64,000 nt of DNA from Ananas comosus (GCF_001540865.1 NC_033634.1:2246729-2310728); one strand, 5' to 3'. Positions 44,872 through 56,370 are shown, numbered from the stretch's first letter. The notes: generated by a model from the letters alone, not told the origin. Numbers and translations: made by a program.

Positions 44872-47386
44872 CTACATATGCTCTAGTACATGATGCAACT
44901 TTGGGGCTCTCCTCCTGAACAACGGCTCAAGACGGAAAGATGAAACACCACTGATCCACCTTTTAGCATCATACATCTCATTCCATGCCTGCACTATCTC
45001 ATCAATATTAAAGCCCAAGCCTACAAAACAAAGAAAATCTCCAAGTCAGTGCCGCACAAAATGCGTTCCAGGTACCGCATGCTTGACTACTAGTACTTCT
45101 AGCTTACCGCGCTCATCCCAATTATGCTTATTAGTGCTAAAACTTGCCTCAATCATATAAACAGTGGTTGTATCATTATCATTTTGAAGTTTGATAGAGT
45201 ATTACAAGAAAAGCATATCCGCACAAGTGCAAGCATTACTAACAATAAGTAGAAAAGCAGAAGAATAATCTTGCAATACACTTCAATTAGTACATACAGC
45301 AAGTTCTCAACAAAAACTAGCAGATAACAAACAGATATAAGTATGATTAGAACTTAATGGCAGCAATATCATAAGCATACGAAACATAGTATAATTCAAT
45401 CACAGCATGCATTCTCAAACTGCATTATTAGGCAGTTGTTATGTTAGTAAAAAATCAGAAGGCTATTAGACACTAGATTATGGAGAAAAAAAATTGCTTA
45501 CCTTCTTGGGCAGTTTCATTAGCACAGTGGTTCTTTATCATCACAGCAATGTCAATTGGGGAAGTCCCAGCAAGTTTAAACTTCTCAACAGCGGCCATGA
45601 GACACTCCTCCCAAATAGGAAGCCCTAACTTAAATTCCACTACCGACCTCTCATAAAGCATGGTACCCCACAAAATATTTATCTGTGACTTCATATTGGA
45701 AGCCTGTTCAGCCGCTTCATCTTTGGATATCTCATTAAAGTATCCTTCCAATCCCATCTTCTGCAACAGTAGAGCTTCTTTATTAGGTTTAGACAATTCT
45801 TTGATCCGCTTCTCTTCCATCTCCTCCCACATCTCCATCCCTCTCTCCATATTATCCTCGGAACTATCAAACAGTTCCAACACCTCAGACGATGGCCAGG
45901 TCTCTAAGTCTACTTTAGATCCGATGGCATAGTACCAAGAAAGCCTTGCCTGATCAAACTTTTGCTGCCCGAGTGCAAGAAGTCCTTCGTAGAAGTCCGG
46001 TTTGATCTTCAAAGCTTCCTCGTATCTCTTTCCTGCTTTTATATATTCTGCCCGGGCCCATTCATAAGCACCCTTGACCTGGTCAAGTATTGATTCATTC
46101 GAAGCATCTTCCGATAAGAACAATCTCTTCCTAGCTCGAGACATATGAACATTACCCCAATTGAACAAGGCCAACGCCGCCATCTCCTGAAATTTCTCCT
46201 CGGAAATTTGAAATATTTCCTGGGCTTCTTCGCTTGTTATAGTGTCTTCCATTGCTTCAGCGTACAACTTCATGCCGATCTCGTGAAGATCCAGACACCC
46301 ATCAGAATCGAAACCCACATGGTTTTTAAATAGCCTAGCAAACTGCACGATCCAGTGGTCTATATAGTTGGAAGAGTTTCGGCCCTCGTCATGCTTACTG
46401 CTCCCATATTCTGATATGCCGTTATGACTTCTATCTAGCCCTTGAACCGAAGAACCGTTATTAACCTCCTCGAAAAGAGGTTCCTGCTCGGGATTGACTT
46501 CTACAACGTGCAGCCTAAGCGAACCTTGAGGGTCAGCCGATTCCGCAGCCCAGCTGAGCTCTTCGGTCGTAGTGATTGTGACCAAGTCACCCTCTTTATC
46601 CTTGTACTTAACAAGCATCGCCTTCAAGCCTGGAAACTTGTTAAGAACGATCTCTCTCAACTGCAACATGGTACAATTAGCTGGTATTTGGGCCCATCTT
46701 ATGTCCTCTCCAAACACTAATTTCACAACTTTCGTGGGTTCCTCCTTAACTTCGCTATTCTTCTCCTCCTTGACAACCACCTTTTCTTCAGATTTCGGAG
46801 TCCTCTTCCTCCTAGTCTTCTCCTTCACCACGACAGGTTCTGGAGGCGAGACAACTTCCTTGTCATCCAACTTGATGCCTTTCTTCTCCATCGCCTTCTT
46901 AACCCTCTCAGAAATCTCCATCGCGGTGAGATTGTTCGGCTCCGAATGCACTACCGTATCAACATCTCTCCACGCCAAATCCAATCGGTTCAAGGCCTCG
47001 AAACACTTGGCCCGCTTTAAAAGAGCTTTACTGTACTTAGGCGAGACCTCGAGGGCCATATTGCATTCGTTGATTGCTTTATAGTATTCCTCGGGCCTCA
47101 TCTGCATGTAGCAAGCCGCGATATTGCTGTGGAGGTACGCAACATCGATGTGGTTCTTGGGGAGAAGCTTAATAGCTTTATCATACTTGAGAATGGCCCC
47201 TTCGTAATCCCTCCTCTGGAACAGCTTATTCCCTTCTTCTTTCAATTCATGAGCCATTTCGATGAAGATCGTCATGTCCTCATCGAAGACTCTCGGGCTG
47301 TGCTCGCCGGATCTACTATTCCTGGAGTTCGTCTCGCTCAATCTGCCTCCGGAAAGCTTCTTCTTCTTTCCCGAAGGCTTACCCAT
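44872..47386 (-). CDS. TPR and PB1 domain protein, PHOX1-4/CLMP1-like
   Basis: Plant co-chaperone-like protein; relatives (Arabidopsis Phox1-4, CLMP1) bind HSP70/HSP90 or influence chloroplast positioning. Two coding exons, 47386-45502 and 45020-44872, join at AAG|GTAAGC and TGTAG|GC to give 677 residues. Residues 1-40 are basic and Ser-rich. Three TPR-type helical repeats lie at about 42-160 ([52 protein letters not shown]). A Lys/Glu-rich linker follows, then a PB1 domain at about 219-298 ([29 protein letters not shown], and the acidic OPCA-like [20 protein letters not shown]). The C-terminal half has a second helical repeat array ([35 protein letters not shown]). The last exon adds [20 protein letters not shown] and ends LEHM. 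A non-coding leader exon with donor CGAGAAAG|GTGAGG lies at about 47792-47900. Confidence 0.92.
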
Positions 47387-47399
47387 TATCCAATTATAA

Positions 47400-47900
47400 C
47401 CCTAGCTCCCTCTCTCAAACCAAGCACTCCAAGTGTTCGAAGAAATGCTCCGACCAAATAGAAATTTGGGGATTGGTGGGAATAACAAGTTTTCTATCAA
47501 ACCAAGCTAGCTAGAAAAACCCCAAATCCCGCATCAAAATCCCTCCTTCCCCCACTTCCTGACACACCAGAAACACCTCGGAGATTCCCCAACAACCAAA
47601 CAAACCTAATCTCGCATCCAAAAATCCAACTTTTCCCACACAAATCCACGAAATTAACCAGGAATCGCCCAAATCTGGGAGGGAAAAGGGACTTATCTGC
47701 GCGTTCGCCTCCTCCCCAAACGGCTCAGGGATCGCAAAAACTCCACCAAAACAAACGCGAAATTCCAATCAGACCTAGGGTTCTTCCTCACCTTTCTCGA
47801 TCGAAATCGCAAGCTCCCGACAACGGAGTTCCAAATCGAGGGGAATAGGGAAATTGTATGGAATCCGAGAGGAAGAACACGAGGAAAAGAGCCCTAGTTG
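47400..47900 (-). promoter_or_regulatory. Spliced 5' leader region of the PHOX-type gene
   Basis: On the minus strand a leader ends at a donor (GAGAAAG|GTGAGGAAG, boundary at 47792), followed by a leader intron whose acceptor lies near the ATG but cannot be fixed by eye. The leader contains several CCCTA motifs and is more GC-balanced than the flanks. Confidence 0.45.
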
Positions 47901-49080
47901 TCGGTTCCCTTTATCGAGCAATGTGGCTATCCTTCGCGGCCTCTCGATCCGCGATGCCGATCACCTCACATGGCGACACACGACCCGGATCCAACGGCTC
48001 TCATTCGCCCGAGCATTTTTTTAATTTCGAAATTTAATCTATTCCACTGCACCCGGTGTACCCTACAATTATGAACCGCGAAGCCTAATTTATTCACTTT
48101 ACTGTTTTTCGAAGAAAAATTTTAATTTAATAATTGATAAGAAATAAATGCTTAATTTTTTTTTTCGATATGGACTCTTTTAGGATGTAATTAAAAAATT
48201 GCGGTGCACGGTGAACCCGGTGCACGCAGAAGGCCGTTTGCTTTTAGGTCATGGTGCTTCGCGAAGAAGCCACGAAAAGGTGCGATTCTCTAATCACGGC
48301 ATCGACATGCGTTGAAGAAAAGATCGTGGACCCATCTCACCATAAAATCAATCGTAGACCAACAATATTGTACCTCGAATTTTAATCCTAGCCGTCCTAC
48401 ATTTATTTTTTTAATGCCTTAGCGGTTTGGATTCGAAACTAGGCATCGGTCTACATGCTTACGTGGTGCACTCGGCCCAGTTAATAATGCTTTCCCACTC
48501 GGGGATCAAAAAGGAGCCGTGACCGTCCCAATTTGTGCGCTGTTTAATGCGATTATTATTAAATTCAACATGTGTTTTAATTAAATAATAAATATTCGCA
48601 AATGGTCCTCGAAATGTACACCAAAATGGAAATTTGAAGAGTTGGGGTAGCGTAGGGGAATTTATCCGGTCAGCTTTATTTGTGAGGTTTAATGGTGGGG
48701 CCCGCAACAGCTTCCTTGGTCTCCAAGTTCTCCGGGGGGTGTGTCGCAAAATTTCAAGGAGTAAAGGCAAAGAAAGAAAAAAAGGGTCACAACCCTTTTT
48801 ATTAAAATAATATATTTAATTTTATTTGATTATTTGTTCATTTTTTATTCACCTTTGACTAGTTGGGAAGTGTGGGTTGACCCAATATTAGGCGTTTTTA
48901 CTCCTTGTCTAAAGCATATATGTTTTTTCTAAAAGTAAATTGCCACTAATATTAGGGACGATTGGTAGAAAAATGCTTTTTATAGGAGTAATGAAAAGGA
49001 TGTTTTACAATGAAATATAAATAAGTCATCCTAAACATAAAATGCATACATTAATCCAACATAACATAATATATATATAG
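47901..49080. other. Intergenic DNA without recognised gene
   Basis: Includes two moderately GC-rich stretches (47920-48000 and 48200-48760), with scattered ACGTGG-like motifs. An open frame at 48459-48770 on the minus strand has no family match. Nothing else is seen. Confidence 0.4.
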
Positions 49081-49087
49081 GTCATGA

Positions 49088-49615
49088 CTACTATACTATT
49101 ATGAGTATTAGAGCCCTCGTACTCATAAGCTGTTTTCAATGATGGAGCTTTCAAATCGACGATCCACTCAGTTAAATATAATCTAGAGTATTTGAAACTT
49201 CTAAAAAATAAATTTCGTAAATTTTCGAAATCATAATAAAGTCCATCAAGTGGGCATAAAATGAACGGTCAAAATCGAACGATGTCCTAGAAAAGGATGA
49301 TCAGATCCTTCAATTCAAGATCGGAGTTATTGATCTTTATCTATGTAGTGAATAGAATTTTTTATAAAAAATTCAACAAATTCTGATTCTTTTACACCGT
49401 TAAACTAGCAAGCATCCCATACCGGCCGTTAAAAATTGTCAAATTTGCGACCTCCTGATCGTGAGGTAAATGATGTCGAAAAATTATAAAATTTGATTTC
49501 TAGAGTTTTAAATGCTGTAAATAACGTTTAACGGTGTGGATCGTCGATTCAGAAGCTCTATCATCGAAAACAACTTATAAGTACGAGGGCGATCATACTC
49601 ATAATAGTATAGTAG
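49088..49615. mobile_element. ~530-bp MITE, CTACTATACT family
   Basis: The left end CTACTATACTATTATGAGTA continues 'ttagagccctcgtactcata'. The right end reverse complement CTACTATACTATTATGAGTA continues 'tgatcgccctcgtacttata'. These are about 42-bp inverted repeats. The interior matches 18216-18750 over most of its length. No ORF. Confidence 0.85.
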
Positions 49616-49631
49616 CCGAACTCTATATATA

Positions 49632-49858
49632 GAGTAGGGCTAGAATACTTGTAAAAGTATCATGGGGGTGATACTTGTGTGTTTTTAGTCCTTGGATGGA
49701 GAGATGTGGGGTTGAGATGATGGTGGTAGGTGGTGGTAGGTGGTGGTAGGTGGAATAGCGTTTAATCCAAGGGCTATTAATAATCAAAAAGTAGATCCAA
49801 TGGCTTAAAACCTAATAGCACCATGATGGTGATACTTGTAAAAGTATCATAGCTCAAC
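49632..49858. mobile_element. MITE with GAG(T/C)AGGGCTAGAATACT-type ends
   Basis: Left 'gggctagaatacttgtaaaa' / 'gtatcatgggggtgatact', right 'accatgatggtgatacttgt' / 'aaaagtatcatagctcaac': long inverted repeats around a 10-bp unit ('gtggtaggtg') present three to four times at about 49722-49752. It is separated from neighbouring MITEs only by short (TA)n runs. Confidence 0.75.
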
Positions 49859-49887
49859 TCCTATATATATATATATATATATATAGT

Positions 49888-50145
49888 CCGGCTGGGGTAC
49901 TATCGATAGCACTAAGGATTTGATGCTATCGAGTTTTTCACCGTTAGATTTAACCCTTTAATTATTTTTACCCGTTAGATTATACTATTCAACCAACCAC
50001 TCACTCAACCATAGGGGGCCCACATCATCCTAATCACTCATTTCTCAATCCAAGAACTAAAAAATCAATAGCACCAATAGTTTGGTGCTGTTGATAATAT
50101 TCCATCCTAGTTCTATATAGCTTGGTGCTATTGATAGTATTTCAG

Positions 50146-50149
<4 letters not shown>
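49888..50149. mobile_element. MITE, GGCTGG family
   Basis: Left 'ccggctggggtactatcgat' / 'agcactaaggatttgatgct', right 'caccaatagtttggtgctgt' / 'tgataatattccatcctag', followed by a second short end copy ('cttggtgctattgatagta' / 'tttcagcc'). (TA)n runs lie on both sides (about 49865-49885 and 50150-50180). Confidence 0.75.
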
Positions 50150-50179
<30 letters not shown>

Positions 50180-50186
<7 letters not shown>

Positions 50187-50515
50187 TTTTAACTAAAATT
50201 TTCGATCAAAAATATTAATCTTACAATAAATAGTATAAATTTTTTTATTAAATTTTTATTTGATTTGAATATTTTTATACTGTTAAACTTGCAAACAGTA
50301 TATTTCAACCATTAAACTTTATTGATTTTGAATTATTTCTATCGCTAAGTAAATGATATAAAAAAAATCACAAAATTTATTTTCTAAATAGTTCAAATAC
50401 GTTAGATCAAGTATAACGAAGTCGATTGTCGATTCGGAAGCTCCATCGTCAAACATGGCTTAGGAGCATGAAGGCCTCCGTACTCCTAATAGTATACAAG
50501 ACCTACTACATATAT
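50180..50515. mobile_element. Half MITE, CTACTATACT-related
   Basis: The right half shows 'gtcgattcggaagctccatc' / 'gtcaaacatggcttaggagc' and ends 'ctcctaatagtatacaagac', like the right ends at 18.7 and 49.6 kb. A clear left end is absent, with a (TA)n run in its place. Confidence 0.5.
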
Positions 50516-50653
50516 ATACAAGAAAAAAAGAAATAAAAAATATTTTATTGCTTTTTATAAATAATAGGGTAAACTTTAAATACCACACCTGTAGTTTTGT
50601 ATTTTCTCACTTTAGTAACCTGTGGTTTAAAGTGTAGCAATTTAGTATCCTGT

Positions 50654-50654
<1 letters not shown>

Positions 50655-50691
<37 letters not shown>

Positions 50692-50720
50692 TTTTTTTTT
50701 TTTTTTTTTTGTTTACATGG
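50655..50720. repeat. Long poly-T tract
   Basis: Nearly pure T for about 55 bases (interrupted by two G), directly joined to the end of the gene-like open frame on the minus strand. The open frames through it are poly-Phe or poly-Lys artefacts. Confidence 0.8.
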
Positions 50721-50908
50721 AGGAGTTGGCGCTGCGTTTCCCAGAACGCTTTGCGCTCGGCGTCGTTTCCGATCGACCCTTCTCCTTCGCCCTCGCCGTC
50801 GCTCTCGGGATTCGCGTTTCCCTCGATCTCCTCGAAGAACCCCACTACCAGATCCGAGAGGCTCCCTCGGCTGCTTAACGACGTTTCCCTCACCGTTTCC
50901 GTACCCAT
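50721..50908 (-). pseudogene. First-exon fragment of a DUF506-like (PDDEXK-like) gene
   Basis: From the ATG at 50908 the minus strand encodes MGTETVRETSL, then LSDLVVGFFEE, an acidic stretch and NDAERKAFWETQRQLLH. The pattern LSDLV-FFEE plus ERK-FWE-Q-QLL resembles the N-terminal part of plant DUF506 proteins, a predicted PDDEXK-type family of unknown function. After LLH the sequence reads GTAAAC and then poly-A, so the exon either ends at a donor or is cut there. No continuation was found within the next kilobases. A TATA box (50998-51004) lies 90 bases upstream. The family call is tentative. Likely a gene fragment, perhaps broken by insertion of the repeat to its left. Confidence 0.4.
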
Positions 50909-50997
50909 CTCCTCCTCTGGCCCCGTTTCCCCCCTCCGTTTCCGGCTCTCACTTGTGTTTGTGGTACAATTTTCGCCCATATCCCCCCGTTCCCCCC

Positions 50998-51004
50998 TTT
51001 TATA
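50998..51004 (-). promoter_or_regulatory. TATA box upstream of the DUF506-like fragment
   Basis: Minus strand reads CGTATAAAAGGGGGG, a strong TATA box at the right distance from the ATG at 50908. The open frame extends further upstream (to 50980), but that ATG would fall before the expected transcription start. Confidence 0.5.
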
Positions 51005-51589
51005 CGCCGCTTAGATGGGAGTAGTTATTGCTTGCGCCGGGTGCATGAGTGCATCGCGTGCACCGCATCTCAAAAATCCTAGGACAAAGATGTCAAAATC
51101 AAATTTTAACTTATTAGCTGTGCTTAATCTTCCCTAAAGTACATACTTATGAAAAATCACAAATTTTGTCACCACATATTTTTGCAAATTGCAATTGATT
51201 TTTCCATGTATTTGATGCATCATGAGCTTCAAATACATTATTTCTAATGTATAGACCTCATGGACAGTGTACATCATATTTATAGAAATAGATCTTAATT
51301 TTTTCGCTGTCACAAGCACAATATATAAACAAGTAATTGTAACTAATTTAATTTTTTGATTTAAAGATATTAATTATCGAATATTTAGGGAGGAGCATGA
51401 AGCTTACATATACACCGGGCGCAGGTCAGAATTTCTCGTGGGTGGGTCCCACGGGGTGCTAGATTGATTAAGCATCCGAACGAGGCGCCGCGAAGAATCG
51501 CGCGACAGCTCAGCAAACGGTCGACGTGGCGTTTGGGCAGTGGACGGGCCCGGAGGGTGGGGCCCGCTCTTGGGTTGGTGGCGGCTGAG

Positions 51590-52450
51590 GAGAATCGGGC
51601 GAGTTCAAACACCGAGGCACAACGCGGATCCACGTCGACGTACGCCGCGTCCGGTTGCGCAATTATTTTCTGGGCCCCATTTTCTTGGGCTCAATTTTAT
51701 CCGCTCCGCCTATTCTTACGCTCGCTCTCGGATATGCTCTGAATCTGACCCAATAACACGGCACTAGAGCCGTCAACGAGCCGAACATGAGCATCTTAGC
51801 GTAGGGGAACGATTTACAATTAGCCGACTCCAACACCGTGGCACGGTGCGGATCCACATCGACGCTGATCCATTGGGTCCCACTCTTCTGGGCCCGATTT
51901 TATCTGTTCAGCCTATTATTACGCTCACTCGCGGATGCGCTCTGCGTCGAATACTGCCACAAACACGAAATTAGGGTTATCAACGAGCCGAACATAAGCG
52001 AATTGGAGCCAGTGCCGCAGGGGTGGAAGAGAATTGGGCGAGTTCAAATACCGGGGCACAGCGTGGATCCACGTCAACGTACAAACCCATCCATTCGCAT
52101 GATTATTATCCATTGGGCCCCACTTTTTTGGAGGCCATTTTATTCACTCGGCCCACTATTACGCTCCTCGCGGATATGCTCCACATAGAACGCCGCCACA
52201 AACATGAAACTGGGATTGCCGATGAGCCGAACATGAGTGAGTTAGGATCAGCTCGTAGGTTTAGGTGTGGAATGAGAAGAATTGGCAGAGTTCAAATGCC
52301 GGGGCACAGCGCGGATCCACGTCAACGTACACTCTTGAGCTGTCGCGCAATTATTGTTCCTTGGGCCCCACTTATTTGGGCCCGGTTTTATCCGCTCGGC
52401 CCATTGTTATGCTCACTCGGATACAATCCGCCACAAACACCTGGAATGTG
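51590..52450. repeat. Four-unit tandem array (~225-240 bp) with TGGGCC motifs
   Basis: The anchor GCGGATCCACRTCRACG recurs with its GGATCC at 51626, 51850, 52075 and 52313, a period of 224-238 bp. Each unit also has 'gagttcaaa.ccggggcaca', one or two TGGGCC/GGGCCCA motifs followed by 'ttttatccgctcggcc', 'attacgctcactcgcggat', and in the inner units 'gccacaaacacgaaa' and 'gagccgaacatgag'. It is GC-rich compared with the flanks. The open frames are not conserved between units, so it is not coding. Confidence 0.8.
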
Positions 52451-52459
52451 AGAGATTAA

Positions 52460-54480
52460 TTGCATGCACCTGGTTCATTATACACCATGATCATAAAGCT
52501 TTAAAACTCAAAACTAGAGAAATAACCTTTATGGATCGGTATTAAACGCGCATCCCAAAAATGTCAACATCAGAAACATGTTCGACACTGACACGCGAGG
52601 TTGATAGAAGTGTCCGTAATACGTACATAGGTTATGACTCAGAATGATTTGATTATTTTCTTTGAATTTGGAATTGAAAATTATATGGACGTTATTTTAT
52701 TTTATTTTTACATATTATGACGGTGGATATTGGAACAAGTCGAGTGACCAGGATTGAGCACTATATTATGATGGGGTTGTACATCATATTAAGAATATAT
52801 AAGTCAATTTTTCCAATATGTAGCATATGACCTATGTGAATAAATAAATATTTATTCAGCGTATTTTATATAACAATTATAATTAATTGACTGTTCTAAC
52901 ATAGAAGGTAAAGAATTTGATGATTGATACTCAAAATTTTAAATTTTAAATTTAATTATTTTATATTTTTAACTAAATTTATTAAAAAAAAATGAAGCGA
53001 GTAATATATACATTTCTGTCCAAAAAAAAATGTACTTGGTTGCCATTGTAAATTAATGAAGAGTATGAAAAGATTAAAATAAAAATTATGATTCTCAAAT
53101 TGTACTATTTTGAAAATCATGATTCTGTCTTATAATGGACAAAAATTAAACAATTGTATTATTTTGAAAATCATAATTTTGTCCTAGAATTAATGGACAA
53201 AAATTAAACACACATCATATTGTATGATTTGTTTTTATTTTTCAAAATTTTGAACCGATAAGCGTGGACAATTTAATTAATTAGTAAATTCCAACTCCTT
53301 CGAAAACGATGAGATGAAAATAATATGAAAATAGGTTCATACCTATAGACCTACGAGAAAAACCAGTGGGTTCTAAAAATAAAATAAAATTAGAATGCAC
53401 CAGTTATATATGGTATTTTCAACTAATAAAATTGTAAAAAAATATTTTTGCTATACTTTTTTCTTGAACAAAAATAAATAATTAACTTGTTATTGATGAT
53501 ATAATATAAGTGTGATACAATATACTTTCTGGTGTGCTCAGACACGGTCCTTGCAAAGAAATTTCTAAAACATGTGTATTACATGTAACCTTAATAAAAT
53601 AAAATGAAATAAGATGTATATATCACATGATGAATAAAGCCAAAGATTTGTCTTTGCGACATTTAATTAAGATAGAGATACACTAGCAGAAAACTATAGG
53701 GAGGTTGCCATTCTTATCACTAATGTCACCTCAAAAAATAAATAAATAAATATATACTATTTAGGTGATTTACTTAGTATTTTAATATATTCAACCTATA
53801 AGAATAAGCCTATTGATTTGAACCCAGTAATACATATTACTCATAGTTTTCTAATTGTGAGTTTAAATTTAAATAATTTGGTAATGAAGACTAAGCAATT
53901 TGTGTTCGCAATTGGGTAGGAAAAAAAAAGATTCTTATTATTTTTTAGAAATAATAATTCTAGATAAGTGATTATCACTACCCACGGGACTTGAAAATTT
54001 TGCAAAATTCGAGAACATCTAGCTAATAGGTTCGTAGGATTTTTGTGGGGCTCATTAGCAAGAGAATACAAATACGTTATCTATATCAAAATAAATAAAT
54101 AAATTTTATCATACAGTTCAATAGATATTTTTTTTCTCAATTAAAGTTACTGATTACATAGCTGTTTTGATCGTATATACCGTATATACTCTTATATGAA
54201 GTTTTAAAATACATAAGTTTTTCTAAATTTGAATCGAAGGTAACTAAGTTTACTTACTATTCAATCCTTATACTTAATTATAAAATTTGGAAGAGAAATA
54301 TAAATATATATATATATATATATATAGAGTTGAGCTAGAATACTATNGAATTCAAAAGTATAAATATTCAATATTTTCATCTAAATTAATATTTTGATTA
54401 AAATATTAAAAAATTATAAAAATAATTATACTAAAGTAAATATTTAAATTTTTAAAAAATAAATAATTTTGTATTATTTT
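52460..54480. other. AT-rich intergenic DNA
   Basis: No gene recognised. A (TA)n run at about 54302-54326 is followed by 'gagttgagctagaatactat' and an N at 54347. This looks like the end of a GTTGAGCTAGAATA-type MITE cut off at an assembly gap. A short repeat ('caattgtattattttgaaaa' / 'tcata') occurs twice near 53095-53180. Confidence 0.5.
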
Positions 54481-54494
54481 TTTTTTTTTTTAAA

Positions 54495-54830
54495 AAGAGA
54501 GAGATTTTGGTCCAATGGACCGCATGGCCCAAGGCAGTAGGCCCCAAGGCAGTAGCCTTGGGGCCGTGGGGGTCCGGGCTGTGCTTGTCCAGTTGGCACG
54601 GCTCAAACGGGCCGTGTCGCCCGTCTTCCCTCGACCCGACACAGCCCAGACCCGTTTCAGACCGTGCCGTGCCGGATCGTCGAGCTCCAAAGAAGAGGCC
54701 CAGCACGGCCTAAAGCATCAGGCCAGGCCGACTCAACACAGATGCTACACTACCCGTGTCATGCTGTACCTTACCTGAGGCCGTGGCGGGCCGGGCCCGG
54801 CGGGCAGGTTTTACGCTCCTACTGTGGATT
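54495..54830. repeat. GC-rich low-complexity segment
   Basis: Rich in 'ggcccaagg', 'cacggcc', 'gggccgtg' and 'cccagaccc' phrases. A similar style of sequence occurs in the MEMO1-like gene's intron (about 59310-59520: 'ggcccaaggtcagac', 'cacagcccagtg'). It probably derives from a transposon. Many overlapping open frames reflect composition only. Confidence 0.4.
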
Positions 54831-55669
54831 AAATTGAAGTGCGAGATGATTCGATTTAGAAGGCGTGTTTCAAACGCAAAGGAAATGCCCAAATCACCAC
54901 GCACAAAGCCTTGTTACGAGCGACACGTGGCAGTTAAACTTCGGGAATTATTATTACCCGTTAGATTAAGATAGCGCGCAGCATCTAAAGTCATTGCACG
55001 AATCTTAGTGCAAGTGAGGCAACACCGGATCAAATCCTCGTTAAGTTGTCTCCGCAGAACGTCGCGTTCGCTTATCCTATCCCACCACGGTAAACAATGT
55101 GCTTGGACCCGGTCCACCACATCACTTATTAAGTCTTTTTATAATTTAAAAATTAAAACCTTTTTAAAAACATAAGAAATTTAAGTAGCAATATCTCTTA
55201 TAGAAAAACTTGTATTTTCTTTTGAGGTATAGGTCAAGAATTTAAATTTACTAAAAAAAAAAATCTAAAGCCTTATAAAATGCAAAATAAAGTTAATACT
55301 CCATACTGCTTTAATTAAAAGTTATTTATTAATTAAAAATTTTATCATATTACATTTATGAAAATTTATCCTTTCTAAAACAAGCGGTTCTAATAATGTA
55401 AATATAAAATAAATAATCAAGACTAAATGAAAGTTTATTATTAATCAAAACTTTTATCACTTCACATTTTATGAAAAAATATCTATTCTAAAACAAGTAG
55501 TTTTAACAATATATTTATACTATATATAAAATGAATATAAAATTTTGAGTTGAAAGACTGAATTCTAGATAGAATAAAAAAATATTCAAAGTATATTAAA
55601 AAATAAATAATTAACTAACTAAAAATAAATTAGATTTGAAATGTAAATTAGTTAAAAAATAAACTCAAG

Positions 55670-55765
55670 CAATCAATAACCATTTATATTCAACATACAA
55701 CTTCAAAATCATTGTACAACTTCAAAATCAATAACCATTTATATTCAACATACAACTTCAAAATA
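55670..55765. repeat. Short direct repeat (~45 bp, two copies)
   Basis: 'aatcaataaccatttatatt' + 'caacatacaacttcaaaat' occurs twice, separated by 'cattgtacaacttcaa'. The surrounding AT-rich DNA (54980-55870) holds no recognised gene. Confidence 0.7.
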
Positions 55766-55877
55766 TAATGTGATCGCAAGCCCAATATTTATATGTATGC
55801 AATAATGTAGTAAATATAAGATAAAATAGCATAAAAAATTTTATTTTTGTAAATAATAGTGTTTGATTAGATGAGCA

Positions 55878-56130
55878 GGGCTACTGTGTTTTTAAGAGCA
55901 CGGCAACTTTTGTGCTCCTAATTTTCTAACCACCCATCAAATTTGATTAATAGTTAGAATAAAAGAGAAAAAAGATATTAGAGAGCAATTTAAGAAAAAG
56001 ATAAATTGATATACTCAATTTCTCACCAATATCTCTTCTTTTTTTATTCTAACCATCAATCAAACTTGATGGATGGTTAGAAAGTTATGAGCACAAGGGA
56101 TGCTGTGCTCCTAGTAGCACAGTAGCCTAG
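55878..56130. mobile_element. MITE, GGGCTACTGTG family
   Basis: Left 'gggctactgtgtttttaaga', right 'tgctcctagtagcacagtag' / 'cct'. The inner arms 'ctaaccacccatcaaatttg' and 'caaacttgatggatggttag' pair, with a near-palindromic centre. It matches 17657-17910 in length and layout. It lies about 330 bases upstream of the MEMO1-like start codon. Confidence 0.75.
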
Positions 56131-56366
56131 CTTCCATTAGATTACATACTATTATAATTCTATGCAGAAACCGAGATGAATTATCGGGCGGTCCACGGAT
56201 GATGTGGTGAACAGGGTCCAGGCGATACGTTCATCACCACTACCGCTGCAGCGTTGCTCCCTTTTACTCCCAACTCCTCCAAAACTCCGCGAGCTTCTTC
56301 CATCTACTGCCATAAACAAATCGAAAACCCAAAGAAGCTTCTTCTCCCTTCTCTCCTCTCCACCCA

Positions 56367-56370
<4 letters not shown>

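Noticed and set aside
45473..45501. C-terminal KQFFFSII extension of the TPR/PB1 protein
   Set aside because: This is read-through into the intron after AAG|GTAAGC. Joining to the exon at 45020-44872 gives the expected family C-terminus.
46572..47084. 170-codon plus-strand frame
   Set aside because: Antisense to the PB1/TPR coding sequence; it has no features of its own.
50597..51024. Plus-strand frames beginning in poly-Phe at the poly-T tract
   Set aside because: Low-complexity translation of poly-T. The plausible coding signal here is on the minus strand.
51464..52459. Overlapping open frames of 60-142 codons across the tandem array
   Set aside because: The frame changes from unit to unit and protein phrases are not kept, so the array is not coding.
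54452..54974. Set of overlapping frames in the GC-rich segment
   Set aside because: No domain, no consistent frame, and phrases repeated at DNA level; more likely transposon-derived.
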